12,271 nucleotides of DNA from assembly GCA_012727965.1 (NCBI GenBank), contig JAAYFZ010000105.1:1-12271 (forward strand). The letters run 5' to 3'. Within the stretch, counting starts at the first letter, position 1, and each line of letters opens with the position of its first letter. Source of the stretch: Clostridiaceae bacterium. GTDB lineage: Bacteria; Bacillota; Clostridia; Saccharofermentanales; UBA5734. This document shows positions 1-6,949 of the stretch, piece after piece. The notes below the pieces were generated by a model, which worked only from the letters and a program-made list of their open reading frames with translations, was not told the DNA's origin and did no database searches. A program made the translations under genes and the position numbers.

Positions 1-181
1 CACTCTCTTCAAATATCTCACGTCTGATAGCCCTCTCAGGCTCACAGAACTCACCATCCTCTATATGGCCGCCGACACCATGCCAGTAGCCCGGAGCAAT
101 TTTGCTATTATCAGCTCGCTTCATCAGCAGCCATTTATTATTATGACTAATAAAAGCCGTTACGACCTGCCTGATCTTCAT
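1..181 (-). CDS. Nudix hydrolase, N-terminal part (runs off the left edge)
   Basis: Only the first 60 codons lie inside the window. The reading frame is open from the ATG at 181-179 to base 1. The N-terminus MKIRQVVTAFISHNNKWLLM is a typical Nudix first strand. The Nudix box follows at residues 37-59: GGHIEDGE, then a stretch two residues longer than usual, then RREIFEE, which supplies the metal-binding glutamates. Enzymes of this superfamily hydrolyse nucleoside diphosphates linked to other groups, but the substrate cannot be told from a fragment. The start codon lies one base after the TAA of the upstream DsrE-like gene (TAATATG), so the two are very probably co-transcribed and translationally coupled. 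The C-terminal half is outside the window, so nothing can be said about truncation. Confidence 0.85.
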   Translation of the reverse strand, partial: MKIRQVVTAFISHNNKWLLMKRADNSKIAPGYWHGVGGHIEDGEFCEPERAIRREIFEES

Positions 182-182
182 A

Positions 183-527
183 TTAGAAGGTTATGATCTC
201 GCAGCCCTGGGCAATATAAGTGCTCATGGCCGGGTGGCCACTCATTTCATCTGCCAATCTGATGCCTGACTGTTCGTTATACTCAAGCACGCCTAATTTT
301 GCAGAACATGCACGGCAAACACAGTCTATCAACCCCTGATCCTGCAACTTTTTGAACAGAGGATTGTTGTCCTCCTGCATAGGTTTGATCAGCTTGACAG
401 CTTCACCTTCAAGAACGACCTTGACTTCATGCCCTGCGGACTTCAGATCAAGAGCATTCAGCATAACATGGATAAAGCACATGGGATCACCGCGAAAAGC
501 GAATAAAGCGTATTTCATCGTACTCAT
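183..527 (-). CDS. DsrE/DsrF-like small cytoplasmic protein
   Basis: This is a 114-residue soluble protein with the compact alpha/beta pattern of the DsrE-like family: strand KYALFAF, helix with DPMCFIHVMLNALDLKSAGH, strand EVKVVLEGEAVKLI. Family members include sulfur-relay proteins and many uncharacterised cytoplasmic proteins. Cysteines cluster at 69, 71 and 74 (CVCRAC), with another at 109. Such a cluster could serve thiol or sulfur chemistry, but this is inferred from position only. The frame is closed by a TGA immediately before ATG 527, so translation starts at 527 or at the second ATG (518). Neither has a good Shine-Dalgarno sequence. It is the first gene of a two-gene minus-strand unit with the Nudix hydrolase. 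No specific role is assigned. Confidence 0.75.
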   Translation of the reverse strand: MSTMKYALFAFRGDPMCFIHVMLNALDLKSAGHEVKVVLEGEAVKLIKPMQEDNNPLFKKLQDQGLIDCVCRACSAKLGVLEYNEQSGIRLADEMSGHPAMSTYIAQGCEIITF

Positions 528-734
528 TCAGTCCGGCCTATACTATAATTCAAGCTGAGCCGAACTTCCTCCCTTCATCTTAGGCCGGCTGGTCTTGAAC
601 CGGCATGCATAAAATTTTACATCTATTTACATTCTAAACATTCATAGTCAAATTAGCTAGTCTAAACGGCCTTTTCAGGCTCTTATACCTTCTTAATTTT
701 GTTGTTGTATACTCTTGTAATCAGCAATTGCCAA

Positions 735-763
735 TTGTTAATGACTGCTTTTTGTAATAGAAT
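735..763 (+). promoter_or_regulatory. Candidate sigma-A type promoter
   Basis: TTGTTA (735-740) and TAGAAT (758-763) are separated by exactly 17 bp and lie upstream of the helical hypothetical gene, so transcription would begin near 770. The rest of the gap from 528 to 837 is AT-rich. It also carries a short GC hairpin (GCCGG/CCGGC around 582-604) and two CAATTG copies at 725-737, with no other recognisable function. Confidence 0.45.
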
Positions 764-837
764 AAATCCCGTGATAGATACTCTTGAAGGGATACGAAGG
801 GCAGCGGTCTTATGACAGCTGCCCTCATGGATTAGAA

Positions 838-1356
838 ATGATATATAGAACTGAGAATCAAATCAAGATGGAGCTGGGTTTAAACGCCTGGCGCAACCTT
901 CTTCAGGACAAAGTTGTTCGTTTCGCGCATATGATGCAGGACATGGACGCAAATGTCATGATGAAGCTGGCTGGAGAACTTCCCCAGCTTAGGGATTTTG
1001 CCAGACTTACGCTGCAAAAGCTTGATGCTTCGTCTACAGCAGCCATTCGAGGAGGTGGTCTGTCCACCGCCCATCAGCAGACAGAGCACACCTGGCATCA
1101 GAGTTCAGTGTTCATACGCAAACTGATCGCTCTCGACTATATTGAAATAAACGAGAAGGATCAGAGCAAGGACAAGCTTAAACTGCTGGAGAGCCTGCTG
1201 CTGCTGCTAAAAGAATGTCAGGACCTCTTAACCTTCGATGAACAATATGTTCGCGGGCTGGTTAAGCGCAATCAGGACAGTCTGCGACACTACATTATAT
1301 TCATGCTTGTATACACAGGCGGCTGCTTCTATCCGGTCGAGCAGACAGATAGCTGA
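838..1356 (+). CDS. Hypothetical helical protein
   Basis: I do not recognise this family. From ATG 838 the product is 172 residues, rich in Leu, Gln, Asp and Lys, with a heptad-like leucine stretch (KLKLLESLLLLLKECQDLL) in the second half and no signal peptide or clear membrane segment. It looks like an all-helical soluble protein. The start is uncertain: the frame is open from a TTG at 784, with ATGs at 838 and 868, and none has a clear Shine-Dalgarno sequence. I chose 838 because a tiny ORF with a GAAGGG site upstream (812-835) ends two bases before it, which would allow reinitiation. The gene is convergent with the NapH-like gene, only 4 bp away, with no terminator between them. It could be a small regulator or chaperone, but nothing in the sequence decides this. 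Confidence 0.6.
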   Translation: MIYRTENQIKMELGLNAWRNLLQDKVVRFAHMMQDMDANVMMKLAGELPQLRDFARLTLQKLDASSTAAIRGGGLSTAHQQTEHTWHQSSVFIRKLIALDYIEINEKDQSKDKLKLLESLLLLLKECQDLLTFDEQYVRGLVKRNQDSLRHYIIFMLVYTGGCFYPVEQTDS

Positions 1357-1360
1357 TAGC

Positions 1361-1996
1361 TCAATGATTGTTGCGGCCATAGGATATGGCATTGAAAGGA
1401 CATGTGATCGCACAGTCCTGACACTGATGACATAAAGAAGCATTGATCGTGGCCTTTTTAGTCGAAGAATCAACTACAATTGCTTCTGCCGGACATACCT
1501 TCTCACATTTGTGACATCCGGTACAGGCAGAGGTTTCTACTCGCTCACCATAAAGAGCGAATCTGCCGGTTAATTTCTGCAGAACACCAAACGGACAGAG
1601 AAGATTATGAAAAATCTCTGGCTTATAGCGCAGTGTTACAACTGCCGATAGTATCAGAAATATTATCAGCACGGGGACATCTTTTTGCAGTACCCTCTTG
1701 GCAACAAGCATTAACGGCAGGGAGATGGCAAGCAGTACGATCGCCAGCCAGCCTGATTCTATTCCTCGTGGTTTCTTATTAGTCTGCCACTTGAGCTTGC
1801 GCGAGAGCCAGCTTACAGGACGCATGATTGTATTCATCGGGCAGATATAACCACAGAAAACACGTCCAAAAAGCAGCGCCGCGATTAAGCTGGCAGCAAA
1901 AATGATAAGCCACAACTGCATTCTCCCCTGGATTATTATAAATAGAAACAGACCCAGAAACAAAATTCTTATCAGAGTTATTATGTTCTTCTTCAA
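1361..1996 (-). CDS. NapH-type membrane protein with two [4Fe-4S] ferredoxin clusters
   Basis: The 211-residue protein has about four membrane helices (near 8-24, 28-45, 83-99 and 107-122) and the conserved cytoplasmic FCGYICPMN (C48, C52) and LLCPFG (C134) motifs of the NapH/NosR/CcoG family. A C-terminal bacterial ferredoxin domain follows, with CTGCHKCEKVCP (C158, 161, 164, 168) and CHQCQDCAITCP (C189, 192, 195, 199). NapH-type proteins are thought to move electrons between quinol and iron-sulfur partners at the membrane. The start is TTG 1996, supported by AGAGGAG at 2005-2011 with 8 bp spacing. No nap, nos or cytochrome oxidase assembly genes are nearby. It is divergent from the Crp-family regulator and shares the intergenic region holding the Crp-like palindrome. 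A redox role connected with the neighbouring EET locus is plausible but inferred. Confidence 0.85.
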   Translation of the reverse strand: MKKNIITLIRILFLGLFLFIIIQGRMQLWLIIFAASLIAALLFGRVFCGYICPMNTIMRPVSWLSRKLKWQTNKKPRGIESGWLAIVLLAISLPLMLVAKRVLQKDVPVLIIFLILSAVVTLRYKPEIFHNLLCPFGVLQKLTGRFALYGERVETSACTGCHKCEKVCPAEAIVVDSSTKKATINASLCHQCQDCAITCPFNAISYGRNNH

Positions 1997-2070
1997 AATT
2001 AGAACTCCTCTTCTTCAATCAACTACAATCGCCGATTCACTCGATACAAAGCTTAGCCCTTATGCTAAAC

Positions 2071-2093
2071 TTACATGTGTAACCATGGTAACT
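2071..2093. promoter_or_regulatory. Candidate Crp-family operator (site A) with adjacent small palindrome
   Basis: TGTAACCATGGTAACT at 2078-2093 is a near-perfect palindrome (exact core ACCATGGT) in the divergent region between the NapH-like and Crp-family genes. It matches 13 of 16 bases with each of the sites at 2905-2920 and 10303-10318. A second inverted repeat, TTACA-TG-TGTAA (2071-2082), overlaps its left edge. No -10 box lies at the class II distance on either strand. A weak TTTAAG at 2107-2112 would put the site over the -35 region of the regulator gene, which would suit autorepression. Assignment to the neighbouring regulator is inferred. Confidence 0.5.
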
Positions 2094-2176
2094 ACTAACG
2101 TAATTGTTTAAGCACCATCAGGCATTTGACACTGGAAAAAGAATATCCGCTTCAATTCTGAGGGAGGTATCCTGTA

Positions 2177-2845
2177 TTGCAAGAGAATGACAGACTTAAG
2201 AATATTACTTCTGCCTTATCGATGCAGACATTATTTGCAGGCTTCACAAATGAACAGTTGAACAATTTGCTATCTGACAGACGCTGCTTAGTCAAATTTT
2301 TTCAGCAAGGCCAGATCGTACATATAGAAGGTGAGCCCTGCCAGGCAGCTGAGATTATCCTCAACGGAGAAATCGCTATCGAAAGAATAAGCGAAGAAGG
2401 CACTTTGATGCTGGTCGCGAGATTCGGTCCTGGTGATATTCTTGGCGGTAACCTTGTATTCTCTTCAAACAGCAGCTTCCCTATGACAATAACCTGTCGT
2501 CAAAACAGCACCATCCTCGCATTACAGAATGATCTGCTGCTAGAGCTCATGCATAACAATAAGTCTGTTCTGCTCAATTTCTTAAGAATAATATCTGACA
2601 ATACCTCGTTGCTAAGTGGTAAAATAAGACAAACGATCAATAGAACCTTGAGGCAGAGAATTCTCGATTATATTGAGATACAGATCAATTCACAAGGCAG
2701 CAAAACGATCTGCCTGACAATGACAAAAAAAGAGCTGGCAGAATACATAGGTGTTCAACGGACATCTCTATCACGAGAACTGAGAAAAATGAAGGATGAT
2801 GGTTTGATCGACTATGATTCGGAAACGATAACGCGAATGCTGTAA
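2177..2845 (+). CDS. Crp/Fnr-family transcriptional regulator
   Basis: The 222-residue protein has an N-terminal cyclic-nucleotide-binding-like beta-roll (about 18-125, with FFQQGQIVHIEGE and the FGPGDILG turn), a long dimerisation helix, and a C-terminal Crp-type winged helix-turn-helix (about 183-207). The recognition helix reads VQRTSLSRELRKM. R195 and R200 correspond to Crp R180 and R185, but the Crp Glu181 position is Thr196. The four cysteines (37, 55, 107, 179) are scattered and do not form the N-terminal Fnr cluster motif, so an Fe-S sensor of Fnr type is not supported. The effector is unknown. The TTG start at 2177 has GGGAGG at 2162-2167. The gene stands alone between the NapH-like gene and the EET operon, which makes a local redox or energy regulator the natural reading. 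Confidence 0.9.
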   Translation: MQENDRLKNITSALSMQTLFAGFTNEQLNNLLSDRRCLVKFFQQGQIVHIEGEPCQAAEIILNGEIAIERISEEGTLMLVARFGPGDILGGNLVFSSNSSFPMTITCRQNSTILALQNDLLLELMHNNKSVLLNFLRIISDNTSLLSGKIRQTINRTLRQRILDYIEIQINSQGSKTICLTMTKKELAEYIGVQRTSLSRELRKMKDDGLIDYDSETITRML

Positions 2846-2904
2846 ATATACTCTTTTGTGCATTTCATATAAATATAGTTGGGTTTAACAAATATATCGT
2901 TTTC

Positions 2905-2947
2905 TGTAACCATTATAACAGCTGGCTTTTCCGTAAGCGTTTATATT
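2905..2947 (+). promoter_or_regulatory. Candidate Crp-dependent promoter for the ndh2 operon (site B plus -10)
   Basis: TGTAACCATTATAACA (2905-2920) matches site A at 13 of 16 positions. Its centre (2912.5) is 29.5 bp before the first base of TATATT (2942-2947), which gives a predicted start near 2954 and places the site at -41.5, the class II activator position. There is no good -35 element, as expected for an activated promoter. The left half-site is strong and the right half-site is weaker. Confidence 0.5.
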
Positions 2948-2990
2948 ATCGATACATTCATATTATTCTATGTAAAAACAGGTCCATCCC

Positions 2991-2999
2991 TGATATAAT
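2991..2999 (+). promoter_or_regulatory. Candidate extended -10 promoter for ndh2
   Basis: TGATATAAT is a perfect TGnTATAAT extended -10 element. No -35 box stands 16-18 bp upstream (GTAAAA is the best match). Transcription would start near 3006, giving a leader of about 140 nt before ndh2. It may be a second, constitutive promoter next to the activated one at 2942-2947. Confidence 0.45.
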
Positions 3000-3016
3000 C
3001 TTATAGTCGTCAATAC

Positions 3017-3050
3017 ATAAATAGTAAACAAGTAAATATCTACTATTTAT
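3017..3050 (+). repeat. Perfect 10-bp inverted repeat in the ndh2 leader
   Basis: ATAAATAGTA (3017-3026) and TACTATTTAT (3041-3050) are exact reverse complements around a 14-nt loop. It is AU-rich and not followed by a U-tract, so it is not an intrinsic terminator. It lies just downstream of the extended -10, where it could act as an operator or as a leader hairpin. Confidence 0.55.
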
Positions 3051-3067
3051 TTGAAAAAAGAATATGT

Positions 3068-3145
3068 TGGAAACATTGCCGCCGAGCAGGATTGCAGCCT
3101 GAGAAGCGGTGATCGGGCCAGAGGCCATGGGAGGGTAACAGCCAA
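3068..3145 (+). promoter_or_regulatory. Structured 5' leader immediately upstream of ndh2
   Basis: This segment is clearly more GC-rich than the AT-rich stretch before it. It can form nested pairs: CCGC (3081-3084) with GCGG (3107-3110) enclosing CAGG with CCTG, then GGCC-AGA-GGCC (3117-3127) just before the ribosome binding site GGGAGGG (3129-3135). The fold places a small stem directly against the ribosome binding site. I compared it by eye with the FMN, TPP, cobalamin and c-di-GMP-I riboswitch consensus cores and found no match. Confidence 0.3.
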
Positions 3146-5086
3146 ATGACTAAGAAGGCAATCATAGTCGGTGCCGGATATGCCGGTGTCGCAGCCGCAA
3201 TCTATCTCAATAAGAAGGGGAAAAAGGATGATCTCGAGATTACTTTGATCGACAGAAACAGCTATCATACTCTTCTGACAGAACTGCATGAAGTCGCTGG
3301 CAATCGTCAGGACGAAGAAACAGTGCGTATATCTCTTAAGGAGATTTTCCGTGATACCAGAGTCAATCTGGTCCAGGATTCAATTGATCACTTCGATTTC
3401 GACAATAAGAAGCTTGTCGGAGCTAAGGAAGAATACAAATACGATTACTGTATCGTAGCCATAGGCAGCAAGCCTGCTTTTTACGGTATACCGGGACTGG
3501 AAGAAAATGCTTTCACCCTCTGGTCATTCGACGATGCCGTCGAGATCAGAAACCATATCAGAGATTGCTTCGAGAAGGCTGGTCTTGAACAAGATCCGCA
3601 GAAGCGCAGCAGTCTGCTGACATTTGTCGTCGGCGGAGCCGGTTTTACCGGTGTTGAAATGATTGGCGAACTGGCCCACTGGTCGAAAAAACTTGCAAGA
3701 GAAAATAATATCGATCATAGCGAAGTCAGACTTATACTGGTCGACATGCTCGATCGCGTACTGCCTGCCCTGGAAGAGAAAAACAGTGTTAAGGCTCATA
3801 AGTATATGACCGACAAGCTGGGCATTGAAATCATGCTCCAGACTGGCATCAATGAAATGGTCGGTAATAAAATCATCACGGCAAAAGGCGAAATCAAAAC
3901 AGATACTCTGATCTGGTGCGCCGGCGTCTGCTGCAGCAGCGAAGCGGATGCGCTCGGTCTTGAGCGTCAAGGCCGCGGCGGCAGAGTCAAGGTTGATGAA
4001 ACAGCCAGAACTGAACATGAAGGTGTATATGCGGTCGGAGACTGCGGTGCACTCGCAGATGACAGTGGCAATCCTTATGCTGCTATGGTTGAGAACGCCA
4101 TTCAGTCAGGCGATGGAGCAGCAGCTAATATCCTGCGTGAAATTCGCGGTCAGAAGCCAGAGCGTGTAGAAGTAACATTCCACGGCACGATGGTTTGCAT
4201 CGGTAATTATTTCGCAGTATCTGAAATCATGGGCAAGAAACTGCCATCGTGGTTGTCAGTTGTTATGAAATTCCTGGTAAACGTCCATTATCTATTCGAG
4301 ATCATGGGCTTCCGCGGTCCCTTCAACTATCTCAAAAACGAGCTGGTTGAACGCAGACAGGACAAGCATTTTATCGAGAAGCATTATTCTACAAAAATGC
4401 AAGCCTGGTGGCTCTTCCCGCTTCGTATGTTCATGGGATTCTATTGGTTGCTGGAAGGTATCAAAAAAGTAACAGAAGGTTGGTTTACCGGACCTAAGCT
4501 TGCTGAATTCTCAGGACTCAGCAGAGGTTATCAGCTGGCAGCTGACGCAGTTTCGGCTGCTACAGGCGGCGGCTTGCGTATAGATGAGATCTTCGATATT
4601 AAGCTCAAGATCGTAAATCTAGAGGTAGCCTATGCCAGCAAGATGATCGAAGGCGCGGCAGTTACAAAAGACATGTTCGCAAAGATAGATATTTTCAATT
4701 TTGGCAGCTTCAATCTTGTCCCTTGGATCATGGAGAGCTGGGCACTCAGCAGTCAGGGCTGGGAGATGTTCTTCCAGATAACCGTGACGCTGGTAGAAAT
4801 TATTCTGGGACTGCTCCTGCTTAGCGGCAGCCTGACCTTCCTGGCATCTGTCGGAACACTTGGCATGATGGCTATGTTTGTTACCTCTACTGGACTCTAC
4901 TATCACACCTGGTGGCTCGGCTTCGCAGCTATAGCTACAATGGGCGGAGCAGGCAGAGCATTCGGTATGGATCATTATTTACTGCCTTGGCTGAACAGAG
5001 TATGGGAAAGCATCTGGAAGAGTCGTAAACTGAAATTGTTTTTCCCCAGACAGAAGAAAAGCATCCGCAAAAACAAACAGAAGTAA
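3146..5086 (+). CDS. ndh2: Type II NADH dehydrogenase fused to a C-terminal membrane domain (Ndh2 of EET)
   Basis: The 646-residue protein has two parts. Residues 1 to about 415 are a complete NDH-2 flavoprotein: FAD dinucleotide fold GAGYAG at 9-14, NADH fold GGAGFTG at 163-169, the FAD-binding VGDCG with D299, and the quinone-region motif ENAIQ ending at Q320. Residues 418 to about 630 form a DoxX-like membrane domain with a helix near 420-440, a roughly 90-residue polar insertion, and three further helices near 540-620. This is the architecture of Listeria Ndh2, which feeds NADH electrons to a dedicated demethylmenaquinone pool in flavin-based EET. Ordinary NDH-2 proteins of about 400 residues lack the extension. 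ATG 3146 follows GGAGGG at a slightly long spacing. It is the first gene of the operon, and dmkB starts 6 bp after its stop codon. Confidence 0.92.
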   Translation: MTKKAIIVGAGYAGVAAAIYLNKKGKKDDLEITLIDRNSYHTLLTELHEVAGNRQDEETVRISLKEIFRDTRVNLVQDSIDHFDFDNKKLVGAKEEYKYDYCIVAIGSKPAFYGIPGLEENAFTLWSFDDAVEIRNHIRDCFEKAGLEQDPQKRSSLLTFVVGGAGFTGVEMIGELAHWSKKLARENNIDHSEVRLILVDMLDRVLPALEEKNSVKAHKYMTDKLGIEIMLQTGINEMVGNKIITAKGEIKTDTLIWCAGVCCSSEADALGLERQGRGGRVKVDETARTEHEGVYAVGDCGALADDSGNPYAAMVENAIQSGDGAAANILREIRGQKPERVEVTFHGTMVCIGNYFAVSEIMGKKLPSWLSVVMKFLVNVHYLFEIMGFRGPFNYLKNELVERRQDKHFIEKHYSTKMQAWWLFPLRMFMGFYWLLEGIKKVTEGWFTGPKLAEFSGLSRGYQLAADAVSAATGGGLRIDEIFDIKLKIVNLEVAYASKMIEGAAVTKDMFAKIDIFNFGSFNLVPWIMESWALSSQGWEMFFQITVTLVEIILGLLLLSGSLTFLASVGTLGMMAMFVTSTGLYYHTWWLGFAAIATMGGAGRAFGMDHYLLPWLNRVWESIWKSRKLKLFFPRQKKSIRKNKQK

Positions 5087-5092
5087 GGGTTT

Positions 5093-6049
5093 ATGAACAA
5101 GCAATACGCGGTATCCATGCCTTTGCTGGCACAGGAGCTTGAACTCTTCGAGGATTATCTCGAAAAGAGCTTCCCTGCTGACAGCTATATTGAGAAAACA
5201 GCGCGTGAGCTGATCACAGGCGGCGGTAAGAGGCTCCGACCGGCACTGGTAATAGCGTCAGCCATGACAGGCAGCTATGATAGAGACCGGGCACTACCTC
5301 TTGCAGCAGCTATTGAAACCATGCATGCTGCAACACTTGTACATGACGATGTCATAGATGGTGCGGAAACAAGAAGAGACAGGCCGGCGCTTCACACACT
5401 AAGCGGCAATCACGTAGCTGTCTACACAGGCGACTATATGTTGGCAAGATCTTTAAGAATGCTAGCTGCCTGTAAGCTGCCAACAGAAGAGATGACCAGA
5501 CTTGCCATTGTGATTGAACAAATCTGCACTGGTGACGCGTCACAATATTTGGGGAGAAGCCGCATACCAGGTTATCGTACCTACCTAAGAAGAATTCTCG
5601 GCAAGACCGGCATGTTATTTGCAGCAGCCTGTTCGGGCGGAGGATATATCGGCCAGGTCGAAGAGAAGCATCAGAAGAAGCTCTGGCATTTCGGTCTTAG
5701 ACTCGGGGCATCATTCCAGATTAGAGATGACCTGCTGGACATCGAGAATGACGATCGTGCCGGTAAACCTACAGGCCGTGACCTAATGGATGGTATTGTC
5801 ACACTACCTTTGATTCTTGCCTCTGCAAACAGCGAATTTCGTGCTGAGCTCGAAGGATTTCTCGGAGGAGAACGTGACGAGGTCAAGTTGAAAGATCTCA
5901 TATCCTGGGCTAGACAAACAGGTAGTCTACAGCGCTCAAGAAAAATTCTTGAAGATAATCTCGATCGCTGTCGCAGCATAGCAGCGGAGCTTCCGCAATC
6001 TGATGCCACAGCATATCTATTAAACTTCGTCGATATGCTGGAAGCCTGA
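5093..6049 (+). CDS. dmkB: Polyprenyl diphosphate synthase (DmkB role in the EET locus)
   Basis: The 318-residue product is a long-chain trans-isoprenyl diphosphate synthase, usual length for the family. Visible motifs in order are GGGKRLRP (43-50), the first aspartate-rich motif HDDVID (D85, D86, D89) followed by the conserved RRDRPALH, the GDYMLAR helix, and the second aspartate-rich motif RDDLLD (D212, D213, D216), then GKPTGRDL and the TLP signature. The two DDxxD motifs bind magnesium and the diphosphates of the allylic primer and isopentenyl diphosphate. The product would be the side-chain donor for the UbiA-type prenyltransferase at 8508-9479. Chain length cannot be read reliably from the sequence. 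The DmkB name rests on its place between ndh2 and the flavoprotein genes. General isoprenoid supply is the alternative. Confidence 0.9.
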   Translation: MNKQYAVSMPLLAQELELFEDYLEKSFPADSYIEKTARELITGGGKRLRPALVIASAMTGSYDRDRALPLAAAIETMHAATLVHDDVIDGAETRRDRPALHTLSGNHVAVYTGDYMLARSLRMLAACKLPTEEMTRLAIVIEQICTGDASQYLGRSRIPGYRTYLRRILGKTGMLFAAACSGGGYIGQVEEKHQKKLWHFGLRLGASFQIRDDLLDIENDDRAGKPTGRDLMDGIVTLPLILASANSEFRAELEGFLGGERDEVKLKDLISWARQTGSLQRSRKILEDNLDRCRSIAAELPQSDATAYLLNFVDMLEA

Positions 6050-6166
6050 ACATCTGAGTTGTTTTTTGAAATCCATCCGCGATCATTATTGATCTTATCC
6101 TGGTAATGTCGACAGATATTTATCCGGGTTAGGTATATTTGACACCAGGGAACAGACGCAGAACGG

Positions 6167-6179
6167 AACAAAATTTGTT
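6167..6179 (+). repeat. Small inverted repeat upstream of the PplA-like gene
   Basis: AACAAA-A-TTTGTT is a perfect 6-bp inverted repeat in the 174-bp gap between dmkB and pplA. The gap also holds GATCA-TTAT-TGATC (6081-6094) and a TTGACA (6139-6144) without a matching -10 box. Any of these could belong to an internal promoter region for the lipoprotein gene, but no complete promoter can be assigned. Confidence 0.3.
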
Positions 6180-6223
6180 TATAAGGGGGCCATGGAACGG
6201 GCACCCAACAAGGAGGAAATCTT

Positions 6224-6775
6224 ATGAAAAAAATTATCGCACTTACACTGATACTGGTACTTGCACTGGCAGGCTGTTCTTCAGCTGGCGGCGCAACTAA
6301 GCTGGGTCTTGGTCAGGACACATCAATCGGATCTTCAAAAGATCTGGCTGAGAATGACGAAGGCGTTAAGGTTGGTACAGCTCAGGTTGATACAGTCATG
6401 GCAGCAGTCATGGTTGACGACAAGGGCAAAGTTGTTGACATCAAAATCGACACAGCTCAGACAAGAGTAACATTTGACGAGAGCGGCGTTATCACCTCTG
6501 ATAAGAGTGCTGAAATCAAGACCAAGCGTGAGCTCGGTGCTGACTACGGCATGATCAAGGCATCAGGCATCGGCCGTGAGTGGTTTGAGCAGATCGACGC
6601 TGTTGAAGAGTGGATGGTAGGTAAAACTGCTGATGAGATCGCCAACATGAAGGTAAAAGCCGACGAGAATGGCGCTAACATTTCTGACGAAGCTGACCTC
6701 GTTTCTAAGGCAACAATAAAAATCGACAGCTACCTCAAAGTTACTGCAGAAGCTATTGCTGACGCAAGTAAATAA
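6224..6775 (+). CDS. pplA: PplA-like FMN-binding lipoprotein (extracellular electron carrier)
   Basis: The 183-residue precursor has a classic lipoprotein signal: MKK, a hydrophobic core and lipobox LAGC with the lipidated C18. A short Gly/Ser linker leads to one PplA-type domain (about 47-180), recognisable by VGKT, the DYGMIKASGIGREW segment and the terminal DLVSKATIKIDSYLK. In PplA-family proteins a Ser/Thr in this last region receives FMN covalently from an ApbE-type transferase. Here T164 in S161-K-A-T164 is the likely site. Listeria PplA has two such domains, this protein only one. The ribosome binding site AAGGAGG (6210-6216) is the strongest in the window, and codons look biased (GTT for Val, GAC for Asp, ATC for Ile), both suggesting high expression. 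It would accept electrons from membrane quinol and pass them to extracellular acceptors. Confidence 0.85.
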   Translation: MKKIIALTLILVLALAGCSSAGGATKLGLGQDTSIGSSKDLAENDEGVKVGTAQVDTVMAAVMVDDKGKVVDIKIDTAQTRVTFDESGVITSDKSAEIKTKRELGADYGMIKASGIGREWFEQIDAVEEWMVGKTADEIANMKVKADENGANISDEADLVSKATIKIDSYLKVTAEAIADASK

Positions 6776-6828
6776 TCACAAGCAGACACTATTTCTCAGC
6801 TGCTGAGTAATCGTTCCGTTCCATAATG

Positions 6829-6859
6829 GTCCCCCTGGTTGCTTGCCAGGGGGACTTTT
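6829..6859 (+). terminator. Intrinsic terminator or attenuator after pplA
   Basis: GTCCCCCTGG (6829-6838) and CCAGGGGGAC (6846-6855) form a perfect 10-bp stem with a 7-nt loop, followed by TTTTC. The stem is very strong but the U-tract is short, so partial read-through into the flavin transferase gene is likely. This would give many copies of the lipoprotein per copy of its modifying enzyme. Confidence 0.75.
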
Positions 6860-6949
6860 CAGTAAAATGAGTCGAAGTATATAATTGAAAAGGAGCAAGA
6901 CGATCCATTCAACTATAAAAATTGACCTATGTGATCGCCTGAATAATGC

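Noticed and set aside
582..680. tRNA-like T-arm on the minus strand (GGTTCAAGACC) with a possible acceptor match
   Set aside because: The T-stem has a mismatch, the distance to the matching 5' acceptor strand is too long, and no D-arm GG or anticodon arm can be formed.
3006..3145. FMN riboswitch ahead of a flavin-related operon
   Set aside because: The conserved RFN core segments are absent. The leader is structured but does not match by eye.
3524..4018. Long antisense reading frame inside ndh2 (164 codons)
   Set aside because: It is a shadow of the strongly supported ndh2 frame, has no ribosome binding site and shows no recognisable protein pattern.
6093..6108. Possible fourth Crp-like site upstream of pplA
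   Set aside because: Only 10 of 16 positions match site A, the left half is poor, and no -10 box stands at the spacing shared by sites B and C (nearest TATATT is 4 bp off).
5671..6204. Long antisense frame overlapping dmkB and the following gap
   Set aside because: Its sequence is Ser/Arg-rich low-complexity of the type produced by reading a coding strand backwards, and dmkB is secure on the other strand.
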